Assembly: GCA_013815395.1 (NCBI GenBank)
Contig: JACDGH010000042.1
Location: forward strand, 1-13,908
DNA: 13,908 nucleotides
Source of the DNA: Parachlamydiaceae bacterium
GTDB lineage: Bacteria > Chlamydiota > Chlamydiia > Chlamydiales > Parachlamydiaceae
Direction of reading: 5' to 3'
The first letter of the stretch is position 1. The number at the start of each line of letters is the position of its first letter. Of this stretch, positions 1-6,844 are shown one piece after another. Position numbers and translations under genes: made by a program. A model generated the notes under the pieces. That model did not search any database, was not told where the DNA came from, and saw only the letters and a list, made by a program, of their open reading frames with translations.

Positions 1-46
1 CTCTAAGTGTTCTAGGATATTACAAAAGGGGTTAAAGGCTAAAATC

Positions 47-132
47 TTTATTTCGAAATGACTGTATTCCACTTCAACGGACCTCCTGAATTAAAGAGCG
101 CGGCATAGCCGACGCACTCCAGGGGCTTCGCC
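47..132 (-). repeat. Dispersed palindromic repeat, left copy
   Basis: This about 86-bp element is repeated in inverted orientation near the other end of the window (13436-13523). Seen directly: a 19-nt block at 74-92 is identical to the reverse complement of 13476-13494, and the 13-nt segment 111-123 matches the other copy at 12 positions. A hairpin forms from arms 102-110 (GGCATAGCC) and 124-132 (GGCTTCGCC) around that 13-nt loop. In the sense (minus) direction it has eight pairs, including one G-U, and one mismatch. The element lies downstream of the minus-strand gene 248-862 and reads in the same direction. It could be a REP/MITE-like intergenic repeat or a 3'-end element; which one is inference. 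Confidence 0.75.
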
Positions 133-168
133 AAATACAAATAATCTATTTCCTTCTATTTTCTGTCA

Positions 169-240
169 GCACTAGAAGTGCGGCTCTAAACGAGCCCAGG
201 CTAAAGGAAGCCCTACAAGGGCAACTGCAGACCTGGGTTC
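169..240. repeat. Three-stem inverted-repeat array
   Basis: Three perfect or near-perfect stems lie side by side. The first is 169-173/177-181 (GCACT, AGA loop, AGTGC). The second is 182-186/192-196 (GGCTC, TAAAC loop, GAGCC). The third is a long hairpin with outer arms 192-200/232-240 (nine pairs on the plus strand, one of them G-U), symmetric 9-nt internal loops, and an inner GCCC/GGGC stem at 210-213/219-222. Stems two and three share bases 192-196, so the second excludes the longest form of the third. It sits just after the stop of the 204-aa minus-strand gene. There is no U-tract, so it is not a classic intrinsic terminator. It could be a structured RNA or part of a larger repeat; it does not fit tRNA, SRP RNA, tmRNA or RNase P consensus features that I know. 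Confidence 0.5.
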
Positions 241-247
241 ATCGTGC

Positions 248-862
248 TTACATCAACATGCAGATTGTGCCGGCTAAAAACAAAGGGGCAACTGCTCCAG
301 ATACTATGCTTGCCGTAATAGCTGTAGTTACCAAAGCAATTCCAAGGCCTCCTAAGATTATAGTTCTTCCGGCAATAGCTGAAATGGCTGCTAAGGATAA
401 TAGAGTACCTGCTACTGGAAGAATGGCTGGTGCAGCAATTATCGCTGCAATGCCAACCACTAACACTTTTGCTGCTATTAATTCATCAGGAGATTCTTGA
501 AAAACCACTCTCGAATGATTAATAGGCTCCATTGAGTGGCTTGCACGCAAATCGTTGATTCTGAAAATTAATCCGTGAACATTGTTTTCTTTGAATTTGA
601 TATTATCCTTTAATAATCTCTTACAACGCTGCAACGTAGCTTTATCATTAGTTACAGGAATCTCCACACATGAAAGGTGGTGTATATTCCGTCCACCCAG
701 AGATCTTAACTTGTCGCCATAGGTGACTTCCTGAGATTGCCACTGCGCTTCCGTGGATTTTAATACTCTTATGTCATTCTTTAATTTTTCAACTGAGTTT
801 AAATCTTCACATAAATGAGGTGTATTGATACCTGTTGGTATCCTTTCCATTGATATTGCCAT
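248..862 (-). CDS. Inc-like bilobed hydrophobic membrane protein, 204 aa
   Basis: No conserved family is recognised. Residues 1-125 are hydrophilic, with a central stretch rich in K, N and R. Residues 128-164 and 167-204 form two long Ala/Ile/Leu/Gly-rich hydrophobic lobes separated by a short Gly-Arg-Thr turn, and the protein ends straight after the second lobe. There is no N-terminal signal peptide. Chlamydial inclusion membrane (Inc) proteins, type III secreted into the vacuole membrane, are defined by such a bilobed hydrophobic region of about 40-60 residues, so an Inc-like role is a reasonable inference; here the hydrophobic region is somewhat longer than usual. The start is supported by AGGAGA about 8 nt upstream of ATG; Met5 is an alternative. 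It is transcribed alone, divergently from fumC, with palindromes downstream. It could instead be an ordinary inner-membrane protein. Confidence 0.7.
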   Translation of the reverse strand: MAISMERIPTGINTPHLCEDLNSVEKLKNDIRVLKSTEAQWQSQEVTYGDKLRSLGGRNIHHLSCVEIPVTNDKATLQRCKRLLKDNIKFKENNVHGLIFRINDLRASHSMEPINHSRVVFQESPDELIAAKVLVVGIAAIIAAPAILPVAGTLLSLAAISAIAGRTIILGGLGIALVTTAITASIVSGAVAPLFLAGTICMLM

Positions 863-1119
863 TCTTTTATCTCCTATTTTAATTATTTGGCTCTTTTAAC
901 AAGATCCACAATTAGTATTAAGATTTCATAAACTCAATATTAAGATTCTTTAAAGGTAAAATAAAACATAAAGAATTTTAACATAACTTGTTTAAATTTA
1001 ACGATATATGAAAAAAGATAACAATGCTTTATTGTGGAATAAATATTTTTTTATTAACGTCAGTTAAGATGCATAGCGCCAATTGGTGAAATAAATTTTA
1101 AAAGGAAAAAAGTACGACA
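863..1119. promoter_or_regulatory. Divergent fumC spacer with direct and inverted repeats
   Basis: This 257-bp AT-rich spacer separates two divergent genes and must carry both promoters. Visible signals: the 10-mer TATTAAGATT occurs twice, at 916-925 and 938-947, exactly 22 bp apart (two helical turns), on the side of the minus-strand gene. A 5-bp inverted repeat ACAAT/ATTGT lies at 1021-1025/1031-1035, on the fumC side. I see no convincing pair of -35 and -10 boxes for fumC. The fumC ribosome site is probably AAAGGAAAA at 1101-1109, rather far (13 nt from GGA) from the ATG. Confidence 0.35.
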
Positions 1120-2511
1120 ATGACAGCAAAAAAGGGAACTCGGTTAGAGCGTGATAGCATGGGTGAAATTGAAGTGCCGTTGGAAAGCTATTATGGTGCT
1201 CAGACAGCCCGTTCATTGATTTATTTTCCGATTGGCGAAGAAGTGGTACCAAAAAGCGTAATTCGCGCTTTAGGACTAATTAAAAAAGCTTCGGCCCAAG
1301 TTAATCAAAAGCTTGGAAAACTTTCTCCGGATAAAGCCCACTTGATTGATCAGGCTGCTAATGAAGTCATTGATGGCAAATTAGATGATCATTTTCCTTT
1401 AAGAATTTGGCAGACGGGTAGCGGTACGCAAACGAATATGAATATTAATGAAGTGATTGCCAATCGAGGGATTGAATTAGCCGGCGGAGAATTAGGCAGT
1501 AAAATTCCAATTCACCCAAATGATGACGTCAATAAAAGCCAATCTTCAAACGATGTTTTTCCAACAGCGATGCACATTGCTGCGGCAGAAGAGATAGATT
1601 CCCGCTTACTTCCGGCGATTCGCAAAATGAGAAATGCTTTGTGTAGTAAGATGGAGGCATTTAAGTACATTATCAAAATAGGGCGCACCCATTTAATGGA
1701 TGCTGTGCCTCTTTCGTTAGGTCAGGAATTTTCTGGATACGTAGCCCAGTTGGATGATGATATAAGAAGATTGGAAAATAGTTTGAGTGAGCTGTATCCT
1801 TTGGCTATTGGCGGAACAGCTGTTGGTACAGGTCTAAATGCGCCACCGCGCTTTGGGGAACTTATGGCGGTAGAGATAGCTCATTACACACATCTGCCTT
1901 TTATCTCTGCCCCTAACAAATTTGCAGCATTAGCATCGCACGATCCCCTCGTATTTGTGAGTGGAGTCTTAAAAACGTTAGCGGCCACATTATTGAAGAT
2001 TGCCAATGATATTCGTTGGATGGGATCTGGTCCACGTTGTGGTTTAAATGAGCTTTTTTTACCTGAAAATGAACCAGGCTCATCTATCATGCCAGGAAAA
2101 GTTAATCCCACCCAATGTGAAGCGATGACCATGGTTTGTGTACAAGTTATTGCCAATGACTTAGGAATAACTATTGCCGGATCCCAAGGAAATTTTGAAT
2201 TAAATGTATTTAAGCCTTTAATCATTCATAATTTGTTAAATTCCATATCGCTATTGACGGATGCTAGCCATGGATTTACGGATTTTATGATTGTGGGCAT
2301 TATAGTGAATGAAAAACAAATCAAAAAATACGTGGAACGCTCCTTAATGCTTGTCACAGCGCTTAATTCAAAGATAGGTTATGACCATGCTGCTAAGGTG
2401 GCGCATTTAGCATTTGAAGAAGATATTACGCTAAAAGAGGCTTGTCTTAAATTAAAGTTGATTTCGGCCGAAGAGTTTGATCTTTTGGTAGATCCTTTAA
2501 AAATGATTTAA
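1120..2511 (+). CDS. fumC: Class II fumarate hydratase FumC
   Basis: FumC is a cytoplasmic, iron-independent homotetrameric enzyme that interconverts fumarate and L-malate in the TCA cycle. Its 463 residues are the normal class II length. Clear family motifs: TGSGTQTNMN at 99-108, SSND at 142-145, GRTHLMDAVP at 188-197 with the catalytic-site His191, and the superfamily signature GSSIMPGKVN at 320-329 with catalytic Ser321. The first ATG fits the E. coli N-terminus, which also starts a dozen or so residues before the DSMG motif. It is a single gene, divergent from the 204-aa membrane-protein gene. Its last 15 bp overlap the 3' end of the convergent NYN nuclease gene, so the two transcripts must overlap antisense. 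The ASL/fumarase superfamily signature is shared with aspartase, but the TGSGTQTNMN block and overall match favour fumarase. Confidence 0.96.
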   Translation: MTAKKGTRLERDSMGEIEVPLESYYGAQTARSLIYFPIGEEVVPKSVIRALGLIKKASAQVNQKLGKLSPDKAHLIDQAANEVIDGKLDDHFPLRIWQTGSGTQTNMNINEVIANRGIELAGGELGSKIPIHPNDDVNKSQSSNDVFPTAMHIAAAEEIDSRLLPAIRKMRNALCSKMEAFKYIIKIGRTHLMDAVPLSLGQEFSGYVAQLDDDIRRLENSLSELYPLAIGGTAVGTGLNAPPRFGELMAVEIAHYTHLPFISAPNKFAALASHDPLVFVSGVLKTLAATLLKIANDIRWMGSGPRCGLNELFLPENEPGSSIMPGKVNPTQCEAMTMVCVQVIANDLGITIAGSQGNFELNVFKPLIIHNLLNSISLLTDASHGFTDFMIVGIIVNEKQIKKYVERSLMLVTALNSKIGYDHAAKVAHLAFEEDITLKEACLKLKLISAEEFDLLVDPLKMI

Positions 2512-3207
2512 TTTTTCATCTTCATCAATATCGCGATGGAAGGCTGTAAGCCAACGTTGCATTATAGAGGGGTCGTCTGCCTTTGGAGCAGCCGTTGCTT
2601 TGCGTTTTTTTTTGGTTGAAGAAGAAGCTCCCGCCTTTAATTTTTTGGCTTCTTTTTTAGAATTTTTTTCTTCAACGAGCGAAGTGTAGGAGCTTTGAAA
2701 TTGATTTAAATAAAAATCAAAGCAATCTTCTGGAGAAGATTTTGAGAGATCCGGGGTCGTAGAAAGTTTTTTTGGGACAATTGACGGAATTAATTTAAGT
2801 GGAATTTTCTTTGGCTGCAATTTATTTTTGTAGCGCCGATTTAGAAAACTTATAAATTCTTCGACTGTCTCAGTATGGGCATGACGACGACGTGCCAACC
2901 AAGCCAGCTTTTTATCACAAGTCACCACTGTCTGTAAATTTGGTCTAGTGTCCTCTTTAAGTGCTTGCAAAATAAATTCATCAGCCGTTTCTCCGACGTT
3001 GGTGAATAATACTTCAAGACGCAGAATGTGGGAGCGTGAACTTTCGCTATTTTGATACTGGGAATCGAAAACCAGGGTTACATTAAGATCGAGGGCATTG
3101 ATTTTAACTTCAAGATCTTGAATAATTTCTTCACGACGTTTTTGGAGGACACCTTCGGCCCGCGAGACGCGGAACATTAAATTATAGCCGTCGATGAAGT
3201 AATGCAT
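2497..3207 (-). CDS. YacP/Rae1-like NYN-domain endoribonuclease
   Basis: The N-terminal 120 residues match the NYN (YacP/Rae1) PIN-like nuclease family. They start with the strand and DGYN motif (Asp6, Asn9), followed by VFDS with Asp48, GETADEFI with Asp76, and VVTCDKKL with Asp98. These are the expected acidic metal-binding positions. Bacillus Rae1 is a ribosome-associated endoribonuclease; the same activity here is inference. The family is usually about 170 residues. This protein adds a C-terminal tail with a low-complexity Lys/Ala/Ser stretch at about 182-208, a likely nucleic-acid-binding tail. It is the last gene of greA-rdgB-NYN: its ATG lies 6 bp after the rdgB stop without a clear Shine-Dalgarno, which suggests translational coupling. 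Its end overlaps fumC by 15 bp in convergent orientation, and no terminator is visible. Confidence 0.8.
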   Translation of the reverse strand: MHYFIDGYNLMFRVSRAEGVLQKRREEIIQDLEVKINALDLNVTLVFDSQYQNSESSRSHILRLEVLFTNVGETADEFILQALKEDTRPNLQTVVTCDKKLAWLARRRHAHTETVEEFISFLNRRYKNKLQPKKIPLKLIPSIVPKKLSTTPDLSKSSPEDCFDFYLNQFQSSYTSLVEEKNSKKEAKKLKAGASSSTKKKRKATAAPKADDPSIMQRWLTAFHRDIDEDEKLNHF

Positions 3208-3213
3208 AAAAAT

Positions 3214-3810
3214 TTACGACTCGAGAGATTCCAGGGTAGGGGTCAGTTTTTCAAATGCCTTATGACGATGTGAAATGCGGTTTTTTGTAGCTTCTTCGAG
3301 CTCTGCAAATGATTTATCATATTCGTATTTAACGAACAAGGAATCATAACCAAATCCATTGCGGCCTTTTTCTTCCAATAGAATAACTCCTTCAACCAGC
3401 CCAGTTACGCACTTTTTCAACCCGTTAGGAGAGGCTAATGCCAGGCAGCATTCAAAATATGCGGAACGCTGAGAGCTTTTAAGTTGGAGCATAGCCTCGA
3501 GAAGTTTGTAACGATTTTCACTATCAGTGGCTTCTTCACCGGCATATCTTCGCGAATTCACCCCAGGGGATCCATTTAAAGCTGGAACAACTAGACCTGA
3601 GTCGTCAGCGAGCACCCACTTGTTAAGTTCCTTGGCGGCATGCTCTGCTTTGCGAATGGCATTGTCTTGAAAGGTTTTGCCATCTTCAGGCGGTGCAAGA
3701 TAACTAGGGAAATTGACCAAAGAAAGCAAGTCTATCGACTTAAAACCTTTAAGCAGGCCGCGAAACTCGCGAATTTTATGAAGGTTATTGCTAGCAATGA
3801 CAATTTCCAT
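3214..3810 (-). CDS. rdgB: RdgB/HAM1 non-canonical purine NTP pyrophosphatase
   Basis: The enzyme hydrolyses dITP/ITP and XTP to the monophosphates and pyrophosphate, keeping deaminated purines out of DNA and RNA. At 198 residues it has the standard length. Motifs in order: the N-terminal substrate loop SNNLHKIREF at 7-16, LADDSGL at 67-73 with the catalytic aspartates 69 and 70, SPGVNSRRYAG at 81-91, GFGYDSLF at 152-159 with Asp156, and SHRHKA at 180-185. The ATG is preceded by a purine-rich AAAGAGAG as a plausible ribosome site. It lies 20 bp after greA and 6 bp before the NYN gene, so the three are almost certainly one transcript. Nothing is missing or truncated. Confidence 0.95.
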   Translation of the reverse strand: MEIVIASNNLHKIREFRGLLKGFKSIDLLSLVNFPSYLAPPEDGKTFQDNAIRKAEHAAKELNKWVLADDSGLVVPALNGSPGVNSRRYAGEEATDSENRYKLLEAMLQLKSSQRSAYFECCLALASPNGLKKCVTGLVEGVILLEEKGRNGFGYDSLFVKYEYDKSFAELEEATKNRISHRHKAFEKLTPTLESLES

Positions 3811-3830
3811 AGAGCTCTCTTTTTAAATTT

Positions 3831-5999
3831 TTATTTATCAAGATAGCTTTTAAAACTTACAATTTTAAACTCTTCACCGCGAAATTCAAAGGTTTCTCCT
3901 ATCTTCAAGCCGAGAATAGTTTGGGCAAGTTTGGATTGGAAGGAGAGGATATTCGAATCGGCATCGGCATCCCACGGTCCTAAAACGCTATAAACAAAAT
4001 GTGAGCCTTTAGTATCGACGACATTTACAACGCTTCCAACTCCGACTTCATTAGCATGAATATCATTAGGAGTGATGAGGCGAGCGTGGCCGAGTAAATC
4101 AGAAAGTGTTTTTAGTTCACTTTGAAGGCGGGAACGTTTTTCCAATGCAAATTTATATTCGGAATTTTCTCTTAAGTCACCTAAAGCACGTGCGGCTTCG
4201 ATTTCGCGGGCATTTTCAAGGATATCGATGGTGCCGATCTGTCGGGCGCGTTCTTGAGTTTTGAGATACCCCGCTTCAGTTGTCCAGATAATGTTGCCAT
4301 CGGTGTGAGCATTTTTGCGAGATTTTGCTGAGGCGAGGGTGGGATGGACCACTTCGGCTAAAGAACGCAAAATTTTAACATCGTGATCAGTAAGAGTTTG
4401 ACATTTAGAGACAAGGAGGAGAAATTCCTTAAGGAATTCGATTTTTGTTCCTTCGATAATATAGCGGACGACGGCAAAGCGCTTGCCGGACAACATAAGA
4501 TTCATTTTTTTGATTAATTCGCGGTATTCAGGCTTACTTTCGATAATGCTATAGAGGATTAGGAATGCTTCAAAGAACAAACATTGACCTTCTTTATCGG
4601 AGAAAGGTAAATCTTCATGCCCTTTAGATACAATTTTTTGGAAGAACCAAACGAAGAGCTCTGGGTGTTTTTCGGGGTCTTTTAGTAAGCCTTTTAGAGC
4701 GTCGATAAGTCCATTTCTGGAGTCGCCTTGATTTAATTCTTTAATGATATAGTCCCGCAATGTGCCTTGCTGGACACTGAATAAGAGCGAAAGGAAAAGT
4801 TCATCCCAATCCGAGCGATTTTCCCGTACTAACGTTAAAGCACGTTTCTTAAAGGCGATAATTTCTACGGCATTGATTGTTTCTTCAACATTTTTCAAGT
4901 TTTTGATAAAGTAGGCTAAAGGTCTGTCTTCAACGATATGGGAAAAATGATTATCCAAGAAAATTAATGTCTGTAGTTCCTGTGCTTTTGTAAGAGCGGG
5001 GTCGTTTAATAAGGCAAGAATTTGTGCCTTTAACGAGTTTTTAACTTCAGGTTTTTTCAACATATTTGGAAGATCGCGCACAAAATTATAAGATGTTTGG
5101 AGCACTTCTTCAAAGTTTATTTTATTATGCATGGCCTTTTGTAAACGTTCTTCATGCGTAACTTCTGTTTTCCTAAGACGGAAGGCATTTTTAATATTTG
5201 TAGGTGTTTCAATAATTGTGTCTTTTTTGATTTTAGCGCGCGCACCTTGCCACCATTTGGTCCAATCGGGCTCCGGAATCACAAGTTCACATAATTCATC
5301 TTTGAGTTCTGCAGCTGATTTAGGCCCAACATCGCGTAGCAGGATTTTAATGACTTTTACAGGGTCTTCTTTAGCTTCTTTTTCCAGACGATCAGCGTCG
5401 GCAAAACGTCTAGCTAAAAAGTTATCGTCAGATAGCGGAATAAGTGTTTTAAAGGCATTGGCAAAGGTGATATGTTTGCGTCCTGCAACGTTTTCAAATT
5501 CCACAGCTAATTGTTCGCGCACTTGAGAGAGATCGACAATTTGCCCAGCACCCCAACCACCATTGTGGAAAACGAATTTTCCGTTTTTGATATGGTTTAG
5601 CAGATCATAATTAGAAAGAGCAGATTGGAAATGCTCTTTATTGCGCATGCCGATGAGGCGCAAGCGATCATTAAATTCGGGTTGTTTACCATATTTTTTT
5701 GTAAGCGCTTCAAGAGTGATGTCAGCCAGAAGGGGAGTATTGGTGGTTTCCAAATCGATTAAATACTTCAATACCAAATAGGATTCTTCTTCATTTTTTA
5801 TTGTTTGCCAGAGAGGCAGTGCTGTTTCAATGCACTGACCGAAAAGTTTAGCAAAATCTGAAACTTTAATAGATTTTAAGAGTTCTACGAATTCATCTGT
5901 TTCTACTGAATCGCTAGTACAGTACTCTTCCCACAGTTGTAAAAATTTGGAAAAGTCTCGATTATTAATCTGCGTTTGAAATTCTTCCAAATAGCCCAT
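3831..5999 (-). CDS. greA: Transcript-cleavage factor GreA, extended chlamydial form
   Basis: The GreA part rescues backtracked RNA polymerase by stimulating cleavage of the nascent 3' end inside the secondary channel. It occupies residues 573-722. It has a coiled-coil hairpin with the acidic tip GDLRENSEY (Asp608, Glu611), then an FKBP-like C-terminal domain containing GVGSVVNVVD and LGLKIGETFEF. E. coli GreA has 158 residues; here 570 extra residues precede it. Chlamydial GreA proteins have the same kind of extension (about 715 aa in C. trachomatis). The extension is mostly helical and charged, with a small beta-rich stretch at 142-190 (HNGGWGAGQIVDL, ending LIPLSDDN) that recalls CarD/Tudor-type polymerase-binding modules; that resemblance is tentative. 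AAGGA lies 7 nt before the ATG. It is the first gene of greA-rdgB-NYN. Confidence 0.93.
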   Translation of the reverse strand: MGYLEEFQTQINNRDFSKFLQLWEEYCTSDSVETDEFVELLKSIKVSDFAKLFGQCIETALPLWQTIKNEEESYLVLKYLIDLETTNTPLLADITLEALTKKYGKQPEFNDRLRLIGMRNKEHFQSALSNYDLLNHIKNGKFVFHNGGWGAGQIVDLSQVREQLAVEFENVAGRKHITFANAFKTLIPLSDDNFLARRFADADRLEKEAKEDPVKVIKILLRDVGPKSAAELKDELCELVIPEPDWTKWWQGARAKIKKDTIIETPTNIKNAFRLRKTEVTHEERLQKAMHNKINFEEVLQTSYNFVRDLPNMLKKPEVKNSLKAQILALLNDPALTKAQELQTLIFLDNHFSHIVEDRPLAYFIKNLKNVEETINAVEIIAFKKRALTLVRENRSDWDELFLSLLFSVQQGTLRDYIIKELNQGDSRNGLIDALKGLLKDPEKHPELFVWFFQKIVSKGHEDLPFSDKEGQCLFFEAFLILYSIIESKPEYRELIKKMNLMLSGKRFAVVRYIIEGTKIEFLKEFLLLVSKCQTLTDHDVKILRSLAEVVHPTLASAKSRKNAHTDGNIIWTTEAGYLKTQERARQIGTIDILENAREIEAARALGDLRENSEYKFALEKRSRLQSELKTLSDLLGHARLITPNDIHANEVGVGSVVNVVDTKGSHFVYSVLGPWDADADSNILSFQSKLAQTILGLKIGETFEFRGEEFKIVSFKSYLDK

Positions 6000-6016
6000 C
6001 GCCTAATCCTTGTGAT

Positions 6017-6045
6017 ATTATAGAAAGCTAATTGCGGCTATACAA
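6017..6045 (-). promoter_or_regulatory. Candidate sigma-70-type promoter of greA operon
   Basis: Read on the minus strand, a perfect TATAAT (6022-6017) lies 17 bp from TTGTAT (6045-6040), which matches TTGACA at three of six positions. Transcription would start near 6010, leaving only about a dozen nucleotides before the greA ATG. That is short enough to place the AAGGA ribosome site at the very 5' end. An upstream alternative promoter is possible. Confidence 0.35.
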
Positions 6046-6235
6046 TCTCTTGGTAACACACGTTCAAGAGTTATGAATAGCTTTAGTCCTTTCTCGTTTA
6101 GTTACCGGAAAAGAACAGTATATCCTTGGCTGTCATTATTTTCAAACTCTACCTACTTGTTTTTAGATAAAAGAGCATTTACCTCTTGCATTTAGCTAGT
6201 ATTAGACTGAAAATTATCCGAAAGTAGCAGTATAA

Positions 6236-6264
6236 TTGTAATTTTAAATAAAAAATGTTAATAT
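6236..6264 (+). promoter_or_regulatory. Candidate promoter of the 151-aa gene
   Basis: TTGTAA (6236-6241) and TAATAT (6259-6264) are separated by 17 bp in an A+T-rich spacer; each box matches the consensus at four of six positions. The predicted start near 6271 gives a leader of about 70 nt, which contains the interrupted palindrome at 6281-6306. Confidence 0.35.
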
Positions 6265-6280
6265 GTAGTTAGGGTTAATA

Positions 6281-6306
6281 TCGCGACTTGCTGCAGCAAA
6301 TTGCGA
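6281..6306. promoter_or_regulatory. Interrupted palindrome, operator or leader hairpin
   Basis: A perfect 12-bp palindrome TTGCTGCAGCAA (6288-6299) is flanked symmetrically, after 3-nt gaps, by TCGC (6281-6284) and GCGA (6303-6306). It is much more G+C-rich than its surroundings. It lies between the candidate promoter and the ATG at 6343. A repressor-binding dyad or an RNA hairpin in the leader are both possible; the function is inference. Confidence 0.4.
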
Positions 6307-6342
6307 AATTATTTAGATTAAGAGCAATTGTGAGTTTTTGCT

Positions 6343-6798
6343 ATGGAACGTAATATTTTCGAAGCATCTGCCAATCAAGCAAAAAAACCCCCAGCAAATA
6401 AACTGGATGAAAATAAAGCAGGCATTTCTAATTCGACACCTTTGACTACCCATTTAAAATCTATGCATGCTTATGGGGCTGGGGATACTGAAGTTGTGGA
6501 TATGCTCAGTCGCATGCGTGAAATGCGACAAGATTTAGAAGAACAATTAAATCAAATTAAAAAAAAGGGTGAAGAGCGTCGATTTGATGTAGAGGACTAT
6601 CTGGAAAAAACAGTTCATTTCCCCCCTCCCGATCTGGAAAAAAATATTCAAGATCAAAAAGCTTTCGAAGAAAAAGTTAATAATGTATTTCCTCCAGAAG
6701 CCTGTTTAAAAAAAATCAAAAAAACTAAAGAGAAATTAACTCAAGAAAGAAAAAACAAATCAATAGGAGCTCGCAACAAATGGATTCCTATGCGATAA
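6343..6798 (+). CDS. Hypothetical charged coiled-coil protein, 151 aa
   Basis: No known domain is recognised. The protein is hydrophilic with no signal peptide or membrane segment. Residues 1-40 are low-complexity and probably disordered. Residues 52-80 (VDMLSRMREMRQDLEEQLNQ onwards) look like a short amphipathic coiled coil. Residues 122-140 are strongly Lys-rich, and the tail ends GARNKWIPMR. C. trachomatis also has a small hypothetical gene (CT635) beside greA (CT636), so this may be the counterpart; that rests on position only, and I could not compare sequences. The ATG has only a weak ribosome site, with AAGAG about 18 nt upstream. The glycosyltransferase gene follows after 46 bp on the same strand and is probably cotranscribed. 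A secretion chaperone, a secreted effector or a nucleic-acid-binding protein would all fit its composition. Confidence 0.75.
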   Translation: MERNIFEASANQAKKPPANKLDENKAGISNSTPLTTHLKSMHAYGAGDTEVVDMLSRMREMRQDLEEQLNQIKKKGEERRFDVEDYLEKTVHFPPPDLEKNIQDQKAFEEKVNNVFPPEACLKKIKKTKEKLTQERKNKSIGARNKWIPMR

Positions 6799-6844
6799 TT
6801 CTATAAGCCAGGCAATAATTTATAAAAAAATTAAAGGGGATTTT

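Larger units (their letters stand above)
6000..6342. promoter_or_regulatory. Divergent greA / 151-aa gene spacer
   Basis: This 343-bp spacer has no open reading frame worth calling. It separates the minus-strand greA operon from the plus-strand pair at 6343-8041. It carries a promoter candidate for each direction (listed separately), an interrupted palindrome at 6281-6306, and a widely spaced inverted pair, GGTAAC near 6052 and GTTACC near 6109. The rest is AT-rich without other structure that I can see. Confidence 0.5.

Noticed and set aside
169..240. tRNA, SRP RNA or tmRNA gene
   Set aside because: There is no cloverleaf, no GGAA-capped SRP core and no TPsiC-like arm; only generic stems are present.
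258..500. 80-codon plus-strand frame opposite the Inc-like gene
   Set aside because: It is the antisense shadow of the hydrophobic C-terminal lobes. The minus frame is longer, has a good ribosome site and a coherent domain layout.
5131..5526. 131-codon plus-strand frame inside greA
   Set aside because: It lies wholly antisense to the conserved GreA extension and shows no family resemblance or ribosome site.
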